Shown here one piece after another: positions 34,525 through 45,021 of a stretch of DNA of 64,000 nt. This DNA comes from Bryobacterales bacterium (lineage in GTDB: Bacteria > Acidobacteriota > Terriglobia > Bryobacterales > Bryobacteraceae). Where the stretch lies: the NCBI GenBank assembly GCA_003162425.1, contig PMOK01000082.1, positions 3,262 through 67,261 on the forward strand, written 5' to 3'. How positions within the stretch are numbered: the stretch's first letter is position 1; every line of letters starts with the position of its first letter. A program made the translations under genes and the position numbers. Below the pieces are notes generated by a model that had not been told where the DNA came from, ran no database searches, and saw only the letters and a list, made by a program, of their open reading frames with translations.

Positions 34525-37500
34525 ATGCAACGTCGCTGCTCCCATCGAGTTCTCAATCACGCCCGTCTAACAGCAATCACTCTCTGCCTGTTGTTCCTGG
34601 CGAAGCCCGTAACCCTCTCCGCGCAGCAGGCTGCGTCGGCGATTAACGGCACCGTGACCGACGCATCGGGAGCAATTATTCCCGGGGCGACCCTCACACT
34701 GTCCAACAGCGCAACGGGCCTGTCTATCACAACTCAGACGAACTCCGCAGGCATCTATAACTTTGTGAATGTAATGCCGGCGGCCTACAGCATAAAGGTT
34801 GTGAAGGAAGGGTTCAACACGCTTACCGAGGCAGGGATCGTCATGCAGGTGAACCAGACGGCCACGTATGACTTCAAACTGAAGGTGGGCGTGACGCAGC
34901 AGACGATCGAGGTGGAAGCGAGCGCTGTCGCCATTGAGTCGTCCACCGCTGAACTCGGAACCGTCATCAACGAGGAAGCGGTTAAGGATCTGCCGTTGAA
35001 TGGGCGCAACTTTACGCAGTTGCTTTCCCTGACCCCTGGCGCCAGCCCGATCAGCGTGGCGCAGAATAGTGGGGGCGGCGGCGGTTTCGCCGGTAACGCC
35101 ATCGGCTCATTCGCTTACCCGGCCCTCAATGGCCAGCGCAACCGCAGCAATATGTTTCTGTTAGACGGCGTTGTTGACCTGGGGTCTTTCATCGGCAACT
35201 ACAACGTTCAGCCCATCGTAGACGCCGTGCAGGAATTCAAAGTTCAGTCGCACAACGACTTGGCGGAATGGGGGCAGGCGCCGGGCGGGATTGTCAATGT
35301 CGTCACAAAATCGGGAACCAACTCCTACCACCTTACGGTCTGGGAGTTCTTACGGAATAACGACCTGGACGCGAATGGCTTCTTTGCCAACTCACTGGGC
35401 GCGCCGCGCAATGCTCTAAAGCAGAATCAGTTTGGTGTTGCCGGCGGCGGCCCGGTGATCCTCCCCAAACTGTATAACGGTCGCAACAAAACCTTCTTCT
35501 TTGGCGCCTACGAGGGCTATCGTCAAAACGTAGCGTCCCAAAGCACCGGTCTCGCTCCGACGGCGGCACAAGTCGGTGGCAACTTCCAAGGATTCGCCAC
35601 AATCTACGACCCGACCACCGGCACGCCTTTCGCCAATAACACCATCCCATCGACTCGAATCAACCCCATCGCGGCCGCCTACGCCGCAGTGAACTATCCC
35701 ACCGGTCCCTACGTGCATAGCGGGAATAACTACATTGACAGCTCTCCCACGAAACTGAAGCAGGATACCTACTCAGTCCGTGTGGACCAGACCCTCGGCG
35801 AACATGACACCATTTTTGCGCGCGTGTCTCAGTATTTTGAGCCGCAAACGTCCTCTGACGGATATGCGGGCGCCACAAGTTTCGCCAATGACTACGGTTC
35901 GAATGGCGCAATCCACGAGGTACATGTCTTCGGCCCAACCGCCGTGCTGGAGGGATTTTTCGGCCGCAATCTGGGTGATGCCGATACCGGCAACAAGCCG
36001 CTGGGTGTGGGTACGCTCGGAGCGCAATTGGTCACATTGGGCGCCTCTCCCAACTTCCTCGGCAACTTCCAGGGCTCCTCGGCCGTGTATGTTCCCGGCA
36101 TGGGTGCGTCAGGATACCTCGGGGGCTCGGGACAGAGCGCACAGGATACTCGCTATGCCGACGATTGGACGTTCGGCGGCAGTTTTACCAAGATCATTGG
36201 CCGGCACTCGCTGAAGATGGGTGCGAATTTTGCCACCAACAATACGCGTTCGCCTATCTACAACACATCTGACTCATTCTCGATCGTGCCAACGCAAGGT
36301 CCCACCGGAACTGGCGGCGATTCATTCGCTTCGTTCCTGCTCGGCCTTCCCGACGGTGCAAGCCGGCGGAACGTGCTCGAAACGGAGCACGGTGGCTGGG
36401 TCGACGGCGCATATTTCCAGGATCAGTTCAAAATCAATTCCCGGCTGACGATGAACATCGGTCTGCGCTGGGATGTCACGTTGTGGCCCATCTACGGCCA
36501 GACGCCGGCGCCCGACGCTTACGTCGGAGACATCAACTTCAACAACGGAACATTTGTGCTCGCCAACGTCCCCGGCCCCTGCACGGCCACACAAGGCTTC
36601 CCCTGCATCCCAACCGCTCAATATGGCGGCGGGATTGGCACTGGACAGTTGCCGCCTAATGTTGTGGTGACCAGCCACAAGAATGGGTCCATTTACTCAA
36701 ACGACCATAGCGACTGGCAGCCGCGTCTCGGTTTGGCTTATCGCTTAACGGACAAAACCGCGATCCGCGCCGGCTACGGCCGCTATTATGACAATTGGAA
36801 CGCGATCATCCAGTTGGCTCAAAACTATGAAGGAACCTGGCCCGACGTAGGCCAACTCATCGTCAATAACCTGAATCATCCGGGCGGAATCAAAGGCTCG
36901 ATCGGTAATCCTTTCAATCTGGCCGCGGGGAGCGTTGTTTATCCCGCGCCAACGCCTTTCCTGAGTTCCGGTTTTGAAGACTGGTACGTCGATCCAGGCA
37001 AATACAAAATGCCCTATTCGGACCAGTGGGATTTCGCCGTTGAGCAGGGATTAGGTAGCAATATCATCCTTTCTCTTGCGTATGTCGGAGCCCACGACGG
37101 CCAGTTGAATCAAGGGACCATCGCCAATACGGATCCGACGCCCGGAACGACCTCGACTGAGACGCAACGCAAGCCGTATCCGTATATTCCGGTGACGTTC
37201 TACGATAAAAGCGTCGGCATAAGCAGCTACCATGCATTCCAGTTCCGGCTGCAACAGCGCGCCACTCACGGCCTCTCTTACATCATTTCCTACACGCGGT
37301 CGAAGTCCATCGACAGGGGTTGTTCCGGTTCTTTTGGCGCGGAAGGCTGTGAGACGCAAGACCCTTATAACACCAGGAACGATCGCAGCGTCTCGGGATT
37401 TGATCTGCCCAACATCTTTTCGGGCAGCTTCGTCTACAACATACCGATTGGCAAGGGCAAATCGTTCAGCACGAACAACAAGTTTGCCGATTACGTCCTC

Positions 37501-37959
37501 GGTAACTGGCAAGTCAGCGGTATTCTCAGCATGCACTCCGGCACGCCGTTCGATGTAACGATGGCCAATGGTGATACGGCAGGAACGGGGAATGGCACTA
37601 CCCGAGCGAACCTGGTGCTTTCCGACCCCTATCAGTCAGGCGGCGGACTTCAGTGGCTGAATCCCGCGGCCTTCGCTAGTCCGCAAGTGGCAACCGCAAC
37701 CCAAGTAGGAGCTTGGGGTAATTTAGGTCGCAATAGTCTAAGAACTCCGGGCTTCAAGAATCTGGACGTCTCGATCTCTCGAATTTTCCCCATTATGGAG
37801 AAAGCCAACCTTCAGTTCCGCTGCGACTTTTTCAATATCACGAACTCCGTCATGTTGGGAGGGCCGAACAGCACTTTGGGGAATCCAAACTTTGGGCTGA
37901 TAACGGGCGTTCAAAACGTCGCGCGTCAGATTCAGTTCTCGATGAAGCTCGCGTTCTGA
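34525..37959 (+). CDS. Oar-like TonB-dependent receptor
   Basis: Outer-membrane receptor of the Oar/carboxypeptidase-regulatory type, abundant in Acidobacteria and usually importing polysaccharide fragments or other large ligands. After the signal peptide (CLLFLAKPVTLSAQ) there is a CarboxypepD_reg-like domain (INGTVTDASGAIIPGATLTL), a plug region (LPLNGRNFTQLLSLTPG) and a long beta-barrel ending in the aromatic MKLAF. ATG 34525 is chosen over the track's TTG 34495 because it begins close to the signal peptide; about 1144 residues. Independent promoter upstream, terminator downstream. Its place between the cytochrome operon and the fucosidase suggests glycan uptake. No TonB-box could be assigned with confidence. 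Confidence 0.93.
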   Translation: MQRRCSHRVLNHARLTAITLCLLFLAKPVTLSAQQAASAINGTVTDASGAIIPGATLTLSNSATGLSITTQTNSAGIYNFVNVMPAAYSIKVVKEGFNTLTEAGIVMQVNQTATYDFKLKVGVTQQTIEVEASAVAIESSTAELGTVINEEAVKDLPLNGRNFTQLLSLTPGASPISVAQNSGGGGGFAGNAIGSFAYPALNGQRNRSNMFLLDGVVDLGSFIGNYNVQPIVDAVQEFKVQSHNDLAEWGQAPGGIVNVVTKSGTNSYHLTVWEFLRNNDLDANGFFANSLGAPRNALKQNQFGVAGGGPVILPKLYNGRNKTFFFGAYEGYRQNVASQSTGLAPTAAQVGGNFQGFATIYDPTTGTPFANNTIPSTRINPIAAAYAAVNYPTGPYVHSGNNYIDSSPTKLKQDTYSVRVDQTLGEHDTIFARVSQYFEPQTSSDGYAGATSFANDYGSNGAIHEVHVFGPTAVLEGFFGRNLGDADTGNKPLGVGTLGAQLVTLGASPNFLGNFQGSSAVYVPGMGASGYLGGSGQSAQDTRYADDWTFGGSFTKIIGRHSLKMGANFATNNTRSPIYNTSDSFSIVPTQGPTGTGGDSFASFLLGLPDGASRRNVLETEHGGWVDGAYFQDQFKINSRLTMNIGLRWDVTLWPIYGQTPAPDAYVGDINFNNGTFVLANVPGPCTATQGFPCIPTAQYGGGIGTGQLPPNVVVTSHKNGSIYSNDHSDWQPRLGLAYRLTDKTAIRAGYGRYYDNWNAIIQLAQNYEGTWPDVGQLIVNNLNHPGGIKGSIGNPFNLAAGSVVYPAPTPFLSSGFEDWYVDPGKYKMPYSDQWDFAVEQGLGSNIILSLAYVGAHDGQLNQGTIANTDPTPGTTSTETQRKPYPYIPVTFYDKSVGISSYHAFQFRLQQRATHGLSYIISYTRSKSIDRGCSGSFGAEGCETQDPYNTRNDRSVSGFDLPNIFSGSFVYNIPIGKGKSFSTNNKFADYVLGNWQVSGILSMHSGTPFDVTMANGDTAGTGNGTTRANLVLSDPYQSGGGLQWLNPAAFASPQVATATQVGAWGNLGRNSLRTPGFKNLDVSISRIFPIMEKANLQFRCDFFNITNSVMLGGPNSTLGNPNFGLITGVQNVARQIQFSMKLAF

Positions 37960-37980
37960 GTGTGATCCATCTTTAAATCG

Positions 37981-38020
37981 ACGGCCGGCTCTATGTCAAA
38001 ATACGAGAGTCGGCCGTTTT
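37981..38020 (+). terminator. Rho-independent terminator of the TonB receptor gene
   Basis: ACGGCCGGCTCT pairs with AGAGTCGGCCGT (12 bp with one G-T wobble) and is followed by TTTT, starting 22 bp after the receptor stop codon. Confidence 0.88.
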
Positions 38021-38101
38021 GTGTTTGTAGAGTTCGCGCACGCCAGGAAACTAACAACCCTGCACAGGCACGCCGTTAAACCGGCGATTGGGGACCCTGC
38101 C

Positions 38102-39886
38102 TTACGGGGCGCTACGCTTGGCTGCGGGCACCAGCGCCTTATTGGTCCATTCGACGGGTGAGGAGTTGCCTTCAGTCAAGGTAATGATGCGGTTCGTCAC
38201 CACCCCTCGAAAGGACTGCTTCAGACCGGAAGGCCATCGGACATCGAGGTCCACGGACTTCGCTGTCCCTAAACCAAAATGTAGGCGAGGGTCGTTGGCG
38301 GAAAAGAAGCTCGATTGGCTCAACACGGTCTGGAGCTGCCGCCGGTCGCCGTAACGGCACAGGACTTCCGCCCCTATCGCGCTCCGGTTAGATCGTGTTC
38401 CAACCAGTTTCACCTTGAGCCACGTCCGGCTTTCGGTCTGGTCATTGCGCAGCAATGACGGCGGCTCGTTCATATTCACGATGAGAATATCCACATCGCC
38501 ATCATTATCGAAGTCGCCGAAGGCGCACCCGCGGCTCATATGTGGCGCGGCGACGCCTGGACCGGCGTCCTCAATCAGTTCTTCGAACCGGCCGCCGCCA
38601 AGATTGCGGAAGACGACGCGCGGCGTCTTTGCGGGATAGTTCGGCAACTTTGCTTCTAATTCCGGATACACGCTGCCCGTCACCAGAAACAGATCTGGCA
38701 AGCCGTCGTTATCCAGATCGACAATTCCCGCGCCCCATCCGATAAACCGGGTCTCCACGCCCAGTCCGGAACCCGCCGTGACGTCCTCGAAATTCCCTTT
38801 GCCGTCGTTGCGATACAGGATATTCGTGTCGTCGGCGAAATGCGTCTTGAAGATGTCCAGGCTCCCACTGAGGTGGGAATCGCCCACACCCACTCCCATC
38901 CCCGCCTGTTCCATGCCGTCCTCATTCAAGGCGACACCACGCGCCAGTCCCTCTTCGCGAAAGGTCCCGTCGTGGTTGTTCATGAACAGCATGCTGGATG
39001 TGGAATCGCAGGCCACATAGATATCTGGCCAGCCATCGCGGTCGAAATCCGCCGCCACCACCGTCATCCCGTATCCTCTGGCCGTCTTCCTAATTCCGGC
39101 GGCCGCGGACACTTCGTCGAACTGCCCATTACCGTTGTTCCGATACAGCGTCATCGTCCCCGGCGGTAGTCCGCGGGGTCCGCAGTTGACCGGTATTCCC
39201 TTCCAGTTACAGTTCGAACTTTCGCCAGGCTTGGGCACGCTCTTGAAGTCGAAATGCAGATAGCTGGCCAGAAACAGATCCAGATGGCCATCGAGGTCGT
39301 AATCGGTGAACGTGCATCCCGAGTACCAACGTGTCTTGTCTGGCACGAAGCCGCAATCTGCCGTCACATCCGTGAACGTACCATCGCCATTGTTCCGGTA
39401 AAGGATGAATCCACCCCAATAGGTGACCACCAGATCCTCGAAGCCGTCGTTGTTGTAGTCTCCGGTACACACCGCCGAGGCCCATCCGGTCCAGCGGAGA
39501 CCTGCCTTTTCGGTCACGTCGGTGAAAGTGCCATCTCGATTGTTCTTGTACAGGCGATTCGAAAGCCCGGCGGGCGTTTGTGTAATAAGTGTCCCGTTTA
39601 GAACGAACAAGTCCATCCAACCGTCATTATCGTAGTCGATAAAGGCGCAGCCGCAGCCTACAGTCTCGAGGATGTAGTCTTTCTTCTCCGCGCCGCCATA
39701 GATCACTGGGAATGTGAGTCCGGCGTCGCTCGCAACATCCACAAAGCGCGCAGGAAAGGGGATGCCCGATGGTTTTCCCCTCGGCTGTGCCTTCACGTTA
39801 CGGGTGGCCACGCCTTGACCAAGCAGCGGCAAAACGCCGAGACCGTGTACGCCAAGACAACTGAGTGCAAAATCTCGCCGCGTCAT
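38102..39886 (-). CDS. CRTAC1-type FG-GAP/ASPIC-UnbV protein, Tat-exported
   Basis: Paralogue of the protein at 28171. Twin-arginine start TRRDFALSCLGVHGLGVLPL, seven FG-GAP repeats (DYDNDGWMD, DYNNDGFED, DYDLDGHLD, DFDRDGWPD, a degenerate SHLSGSLD, DLDNDGLPD, DFDNDGDVD) and a C-terminal ASPIC/UnbV domain (SNRSAIGAEVLCR to VDLDVRWPSGLKQSF). The fifth repeat has lost its calcium-binding aspartates. ATG 39886 is preferred to the track's TTG one codon upstream. It faces the TonB-receptor terminator and is divergent from the second fucosidase. Tat export implies folding in the cytoplasm, unlike the Sec-type signal of its paralogue. Confidence 0.9.
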   Translation of the reverse strand: MTRRDFALSCLGVHGLGVLPLLGQGVATRNVKAQPRGKPSGIPFPARFVDVASDAGLTFPVIYGGAEKKDYILETVGCGCAFIDYDNDGWMDLFVLNGTLITQTPAGLSNRLYKNNRDGTFTDVTEKAGLRWTGWASAVCTGDYNNDGFEDLVVTYWGGFILYRNNGDGTFTDVTADCGFVPDKTRWYSGCTFTDYDLDGHLDLFLASYLHFDFKSVPKPGESSNCNWKGIPVNCGPRGLPPGTMTLYRNNGNGQFDEVSAAAGIRKTARGYGMTVVAADFDRDGWPDIYVACDSTSSMLFMNNHDGTFREEGLARGVALNEDGMEQAGMGVGVGDSHLSGSLDIFKTHFADDTNILYRNDGKGNFEDVTAGSGLGVETRFIGWGAGIVDLDNDGLPDLFLVTGSVYPELEAKLPNYPAKTPRVVFRNLGGGRFEELIEDAGPGVAAPHMSRGCAFGDFDNDGDVDILIVNMNEPPSLLRNDQTESRTWLKVKLVGTRSNRSAIGAEVLCRYGDRRQLQTVLSQSSFFSANDPRLHFGLGTAKSVDLDVRWPSGLKQSFRGVVTNRIITLTEGNSSPVEWTNKALVPAAKRSAP

Positions 39887-40331
39887 CAAGTCTTAGAATA
39901 GTACGGCCGGACAGCCGTTGTGGCGGGGTTATTAGTCCTTCTAATTCAAACCATGCGGAACTGCACGAATGGGTACGAATGATAACGTTCGGTAACAACG
40001 ATGACGTTGTCACATCGTCGTGATCACCCGCCGATTTTCTTACGTTCCGACTCGCCCGAACTTTTTGCGGACCACCCGAGCATATGGACGAGGACCACCG
40101 ATGCCCGCCTTCCACGCTCCCCTGATCAATCTCTATATCCGCGAATCCGCCGCCGGAGAAGACCAGCCTTGCGTCACACTGCCTCGGATCCGAGGTTGAT
40201 TCCATCAATGGAACCCGGATGACCCCGCCACTCCTGGAAAATGGACTGATGCACTGCGAGCTACAATTGGTGTCGCGGCGCGGCATCACAATGCCAACAT
40301 CCGCGGCGGCAGCCAAATTGAAACAACAATC
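39887..40331. other. Divergent intergenic region with a palindrome
   Basis: No coding sequence recognised; the ORFs of the track here have no protein-like features. ACAACG-atga-CGTTGT (39995-40010) is a perfect 6-bp inverted repeat. AACGTT nearby (39984) suggests a LacI-type regulator site controlling the divergent CRTAC1 and fucosidase genes; this is speculative. Confidence 0.45.
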
Positions 40332-41801
40332 ATGTCCAGAACACCGTTCTTGATCTCACTTCTGTTCGCGTCTTTGGTAGGCGCGCAGACCTATCAGGCT
40401 AGCTGGGATTCGCTCGACAGCCGTCCGATTCCGGCATGGTTTACCGATGCCAAGTTCGGCATTTTCATCCACTGGGGCGTCTACTCTGTGCCCGCCTATG
40501 CACCGGTAATCCCTGGCAAACTCGCCTATGCCGAGTGGTACTGGCACGCCATCACGGAAGGGCAGAAGCCGAATGCGGGAGCGGTGGACGCCGGTAGCTG
40601 GGAGATGCACAAAAAGCTCTATGGCGCCGACTACCCCTACGCCAACTTCGCTCCGCAGTTCCATGCTCAGCTTTTCGACCCCGAGCACTGGGCCGATGTT
40701 TTCGCGCGCTCCGGCGCCAAGTACGTCGCCCTGACCTCCAAGCACCATGAGGGCTTCGCGCTTTGGCCGAGCAAAGAGGCCTCCAAGACCTGGGGACGCC
40801 CGTGGAACTCAGTTGAGGAAGGCCCGCACCGCGATTTGGTCGGCGACCTCACGGATGCAGTTCGTGCCAAGGGGCTGAGGATGGGCCTCTATTATTCGCT
40901 CTATGAGTGGTACAACCCGCTCTATCTCAGCGACAAACCGCGCTACGTGGCCGAGCACATGATGCCACAGTTCAAGGACGTCGTCACGCGCTACAAGCCG
41001 GCAATCATCTTCAGCGATGGCGAGTGGGAAATGACCTCAGAGCAATGGCGCAGCCCCGAGTTGCTGGCCTGGCTCTACAACGAATCTCCGGTGAAGGACG
41101 AGGTTGTGGTGGACGATCGATGGGGAAGCGACACGCGCCACAAGCACGGCGGCTACTGGACCACCGAGTACACGCCCGGAATGGCCGGAAGCGCCCACGC
41201 CTGGGAAGAGAGCCGCGGCATGGGCTTCAGCTACGGCTACAATCGGGCCGAGAGAGTCGAGCACTACCACTCCGGTCGTGAACTGGTCTTGATGCTGGCC
41301 GACATCGTCAGCCGCGGCGGCAATCTGCTGCTTGACATCGGCCCCAGGGCTGACGGAATGATTCCGCCAATCATGGAAGAACGCCTGCTCGAAATCGGCG
41401 ACTGGTTGAAGGTGAACGGTGAGGCGATCTATGCCACGCATCCCTGGACGCACGCCAAGCAGTGGAGTGCCGGCGAACAGCCCAAGGTCAGCTACAACCA
41501 GGAGTTCGAAGCCAGCTACGATTTCGCGAAGCTGATCGCAGCACCGCAGGACGGCAAAGCTTCGGTCGACGCTTTTTTCACCGCGAAAGGCGATAGCTTG
41601 TACGCGATCCTGCCGCGCTGGCCAGGGCGTCAGTTCACTGTGAATGAATATACAGGCGCTACACCGAAGTCTGTTAGGCTACTCGGTTCCAGTGCTCCAC
41701 TGAAATTCAAATTCAATCATGGTACGGTAACCGTCGACCTACCTGAGTTGGCTGATGCATTGCTCGCCCAGCCGGCTTGGGTGCTGAAGGTTAGCCAGTG
41801 A
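40332..41801 (+). CDS. GH29 alpha-L-fucosidase, second copy
   Basis: Secreted fucosidase with Sec signal peptide (LISLLFASLVGAQ). Motifs: KFGIFIHWGVYSVPAYAP, LTSKHHEGFALWPS and a probable nucleophile Asp in IIFSDGEWEM. 489 residues. It diverges clearly from the GH29 at 19655 (different sandwich domain and motif spacing, DGEWE versus WFDGLYN), so the two belong to different GH29 subgroups and probably cut different linkages, rather than being a recent duplication. Followed at 190 bp by the PSD1 gene. Confidence 0.92.
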   Translation: MSRTPFLISLLFASLVGAQTYQASWDSLDSRPIPAWFTDAKFGIFIHWGVYSVPAYAPVIPGKLAYAEWYWHAITEGQKPNAGAVDAGSWEMHKKLYGADYPYANFAPQFHAQLFDPEHWADVFARSGAKYVALTSKHHEGFALWPSKEASKTWGRPWNSVEEGPHRDLVGDLTDAVRAKGLRMGLYYSLYEWYNPLYLSDKPRYVAEHMMPQFKDVVTRYKPAIIFSDGEWEMTSEQWRSPELLAWLYNESPVKDEVVVDDRWGSDTRHKHGGYWTTEYTPGMAGSAHAWEESRGMGFSYGYNRAERVEHYHSGRELVLMLADIVSRGGNLLLDIGPRADGMIPPIMEERLLEIGDWLKVNGEAIYATHPWTHAKQWSAGEQPKVSYNQEFEASYDFAKLIAAPQDGKASVDAFFTAKGDSLYAILPRWPGRQFTVNEYTGATPKSVRLLGSSAPLKFKFNHGTVTVDLPELADALLAQPAWVLKVSQ

Positions 41802-41977
41802 AACGGAGCGAGTTGCTTCAAGGACCGGCGAAGCGTGGGGCCGGCCCCGTTGAGCACTGCCACTCTCGCGACCAACGAACCCGCGCCGTCAAAGAAGAAG
41901 CGCATATTCACCTGTGGTCCGGAAATATTCAAGGTTGTTACGTCTCCAAGCGATCTCCTTCCCCGCACTACAATTGA

Positions 41978-41983
41978 TATAAC
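41978..41983 (+). promoter_or_regulatory. -10 box before the PSD1 gene
   Basis: TATAAC ends 6 bp before ATG 41990. Like the boxes at 9377 and 25951, this would give a leaderless or near-leaderless mRNA. No clear -35 box. Confidence 0.4.
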
Positions 41984-41989
41984 GTTCAC

Positions 41990-44900
41990 ATGCGGTTCGG
42001 CTATACCATTGTCTTTTTGCTGCTGACTTCGATCTGCCGCGCCGCCGAACCTGGCGCCATCCAGTTCAATCGCGATGTGCGGCCCATATTGTCCGACAAG
42101 TGCTACGCCTGCCACGGACCCGATCCTGCTCAACGCAAAACCAAGTTCCGCTTTGATCAGGAAGATGGAGCCAAGTCGGTTATCGTTGCGGGCGATGCGG
42201 CCGCGAGCAAGCTGATCCAGCGCATCACGTCGGACGACCCTGCTACAAGGATGCCCCCGGCCTATGAAGGGCGCGACAAGCTCAGCCCGGGTGAGATCGA
42301 GACGCTGCGCCGATGGGTAGAGCAAGGCGCGAAGTGGGAAGCACACTGGTCCTTCATCGCGCCGAAACGCCCTGAGTTGCCCAGCATCAAGGACCGCTCC
42401 TGGCCAAGCAATCCCATCGACTCCTTCGTGCTTGCCCGGCTCGAGCGCGAAGGTCTGCATCCATCACTCGAAGCGGATCGGCGTACGTTGATCCGCCGCG
42501 TCAGTCTGGATTTAACCGGCTTGCCGCCTACGCCGGCGGAAGTCGACGCGTTCCTCGGCGACGCATCCCCCGATGCGTGGGAGCACGTTGTGGATCGGCT
42601 GCTCGCCTCACCTCGCTATGCTGAGCGAATGGCCACTCGGTGGCTGGATGCCGCGCGCTACTCGGACACCAACGGCTATCAAAGCGATGGCGAGCGCAGC
42701 ATGTGGCGCTGGCGCGATTGGGTGATCGACGCGTTCGACCGCAATATGCCCTTCGATCAATTCACCATCGAGCAGATTGCCGGGGATTTGCTCCCCAATG
42801 CGACCGCATCCCAAAAGATTGCCACCGGTTTTCATCGCAATCACCGCACCAACGGCGAAGGCGGCATCGTGCCCGAGGAGTTTAGAGTCGAGTACGTGGC
42901 CGATCGAGTAGAGACAACTTCGATCGTGTGGCTTGGCCTGACAATGGGCTGCGCCCGCTGCCACGATCACAAATACGATCCCATCAAACAGCGCGACTTC
43001 TATCGTATGTTCGCCTTCTTCAACAGCGTTCCCGAGAAGGGGCTGGTGTACAACTTCGGCAATGACGAGCCGATGATGAAAGCCCCGACCCCAGAGCAGT
43101 CCTCGAAGCTGGCTGAACTGGACGCCAAGCTCCGCGACGCCGAAAAAAGCTACTACGCGTTGGAGCCCTCAATCGACCAGGACCAGGCTAAGTGGGAGCG
43201 CCGCGCCGCCCACAAAAAGAAACTGGACTGGTCGCCACACGACGGACTCGTGGTCGATCGGCCGCAGCCTGTAGATTTCGACGGCGAAACGTTCGTGGAC
43301 GTCGGCGACGTTGCAAACTTCGACTATCTCGAACCGTTCACCCTCGCCGCTTACATCCATCCGTCCTCCCCGGATGGCGCGATCCTCACTCGCGTCGAAG
43401 ATTATTTTGAGGGCGAAGGCTATGGTCTCTATTTGATCAACGGTGAGGTCCGGCTGCATATCATAAAGCGTTGGACCGACATCGGGCTGCGCGTCGAAAC
43501 CGAGAATCCTATCCCGTTGAATGAGTGGAACCACGTGTCGGCAACCTACGACGGCTACCGCTATGCGTCTGGAGTCCGCATCTACGTGAACGGCCAACCG
43601 CAAAAACTGAAAGTACTGTTCGACGACCTGAACTATCCTCTGGGTGCGAAGGACCCATTTCGCATCGGCGGCGGCGGAGGCCCGAAGCTGCGCTTCCAAG
43701 GCTCCATCCGCGGTGTCGAGGTTTTCAAGCGCGCTCTTTCGGAAGCCGAAGCCGCGATCCTGGCGTTAAACCAAACCATCGGCCAACTCGCGGCGATCCC
43801 GCCAGAACAACGCACCAAACCGCAATCCGACAAGCTGGCGTTGTGCTTCCTCGATCGCTTCGCATCCAAAAAGGTTCGAGCCGCTCGCCAACAGATGTTC
43901 GACGCCCGCGCGGAGCGCAAACGTTATTACGAAGCCATTCCGACTGTCATGGTGATGCAGGACACCCCAACGCCACGCGATACGTTTATTCTCAAACGGG
44001 GAGCCTATGACAACCGAGGCGAGCAGGTCGGCCCCGGAGTACCTGGCTTCCTACCGCCCTTTCAAACGGAGTGGCCCAACAACCGGCTGGGTCTCGCTCG
44101 CTGGTTAGTGTCACCTGCCAATCCGCTAACCGCCCGCGTGATCGTGAACCGGTTTTGGCAGATGTATTTCGGCACCGGCCTCGTAAAGACCATCGAAGAC
44201 TTCGGCTCGCAAGGCGAAGCCTCCAGCCATCCCGAGCTGCTCGATTGGCTCGCCACCGAATTCGTCGAGTCCGGCTGGGACATGAAAGCGATTCAGAAGG
44301 CTATCGTTTTGAGCTCTACCTACCGCCAGTCTTCGAAAGTAACACACGAACTCTGGCAACTTGACCCCGAGAATCGACTGCTGGCACGCGGTCCGCGTTT
44401 CCGTCTTTCCCCCGAAATGATCCGCGATCAAGCCTTGGCCGTCTCTGGCCTGTTGGTGGAAAAAGCGGGCGGGCCCTCCGTGAAACCGTATCAACCGCCA
44501 GGGCTCTGGCAGGAACTGGCCGGCGGCAGCGGCTATGTTCAGGACCACGGCTCGGCACTGTACCGCCGCAGCCTCTATACCTATTGGAAGCGAACCGTGG
44601 CGCCGCCTTCGATGGTCAACTTCGACGCCTCCACACGCGAGACCTGTACCGTGCGCGAAGTACGCACCAACACGCCGTTGCAGGCTCTCGATCTGATGAA
44701 CGACGTGGCCTATGTCGAGGCGGCCCGAAAGCTCGCTGAGCGTTTGCTGACCGAAGGCGGCAACACACCCATCGAACGCCTGACCTACGCATACCGGCTG
44801 GTCCTGGCACGCGCTCCGAAGCCGGCCGAGGAAAAGATTCTCCTAGCCACACTCGACGAGTTCCGGAAACGGTATGCGGGCGATCTTGCCTCAGCTGAGA

Positions 44901-45019
44901 AGCTGGTCGCGGAGGGCGAGTCTCCTCACAATCCCAAACTTAACATCCTGGAATTGGCTGTCTACACCAGCGCCGCGAGTTTGCTGTTGAACCTCGACGA
45001 AACGATCACGAAGGAGTAG
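41990..45019 (+). CDS. PSD1 / cytochrome c / LamG / DUF1549-DUF1553 protein
   Basis: Large secreted protein of the type abundant in Planctomycetes and Acidobacteria. Signal peptide, then a single CXXCH (CYACHGPD, residues about 38-42) in a cytochrome c-like domain. DUF1549 ([17 protein letters not shown]), a LamG/concanavalin-like domain near residues 425-580 ([20 protein letters not shown]) and DUF1553 with [19 protein letters not shown] follow. 1009 residues. Function unproven; such genes nearly always precede a DUF1501 gene, as here (2 bp apart). A role in extracellular polysaccharide or sulfated-sugar breakdown has been proposed from genomic context in these phyla. The carbohydrate-binding-like LamG insert and the upstream fucosidase agree with that. 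Confidence 0.9.
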   Translation: MRFGYTIVFLLLTSICRAAEPGAIQFNRDVRPILSDKCYACHGPDPAQRKTKFRFDQEDGAKSVIVAGDAAASKLIQRITSDDPATRMPPAYEGRDKLSPGEIETLRRWVEQGAKWEAHWSFIAPKRPELPSIKDRSWPSNPIDSFVLARLEREGLHPSLEADRRTLIRRVSLDLTGLPPTPAEVDAFLGDASPDAWEHVVDRLLASPRYAERMATRWLDAARYSDTNGYQSDGERSMWRWRDWVIDAFDRNMPFDQFTIEQIAGDLLPNATASQKIATGFHRNHRTNGEGGIVPEEFRVEYVADRVETTSIVWLGLTMGCARCHDHKYDPIKQRDFYRMFAFFNSVPEKGLVYNFGNDEPMMKAPTPEQSSKLAELDAKLRDAEKSYYALEPSIDQDQAKWERRAAHKKKLDWSPHDGLVVDRPQPVDFDGETFVDVGDVANFDYLEPFTLAAYIHPSSPDGAILTRVEDYFEGEGYGLYLINGEVRLHIIKRWTDIGLRVETENPIPLNEWNHVSATYDGYRYASGVRIYVNGQPQKLKVLFDDLNYPLGAKDPFRIGGGGGPKLRFQGSIRGVEVFKRALSEAEAAILALNQTIGQLAAIPPEQRTKPQSDKLALCFLDRFASKKVRAARQQMFDARAERKRYYEAIPTVMVMQDTPTPRDTFILKRGAYDNRGEQVGPGVPGFLPPFQTEWPNNRLGLARWLVSPANPLTARVIVNRFWQMYFGTGLVKTIEDFGSQGEASSHPELLDWLATEFVESGWDMKAIQKAIVLSSTYRQSSKVTHELWQLDPENRLLARGPRFRLSPEMIRDQALAVSGLLVEKAGGPSVKPYQPPGLWQELAGGSGYVQDHGSALYRRSLYTYWKRTVAPPSMVNFDASTRETCTVREVRTNTPLQALDLMNDVAYVEAARKLAERLLTEGGNTPIERLTYAYRLVLARAPKPAEEKILLATLDEFRKRYAGDLASAEKLVAEGESPHNPKLNILELAVYTSAASLLLNLDETITKE

Positions 45020-45021
45020 CT

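Noticed and set aside
41717-42460. Minus-strand ORF of 247 aa over the fucosidase end and PSD1 start
   Set aside because: Overlaps two strongly supported genes; composition is typical of an antisense shadow.
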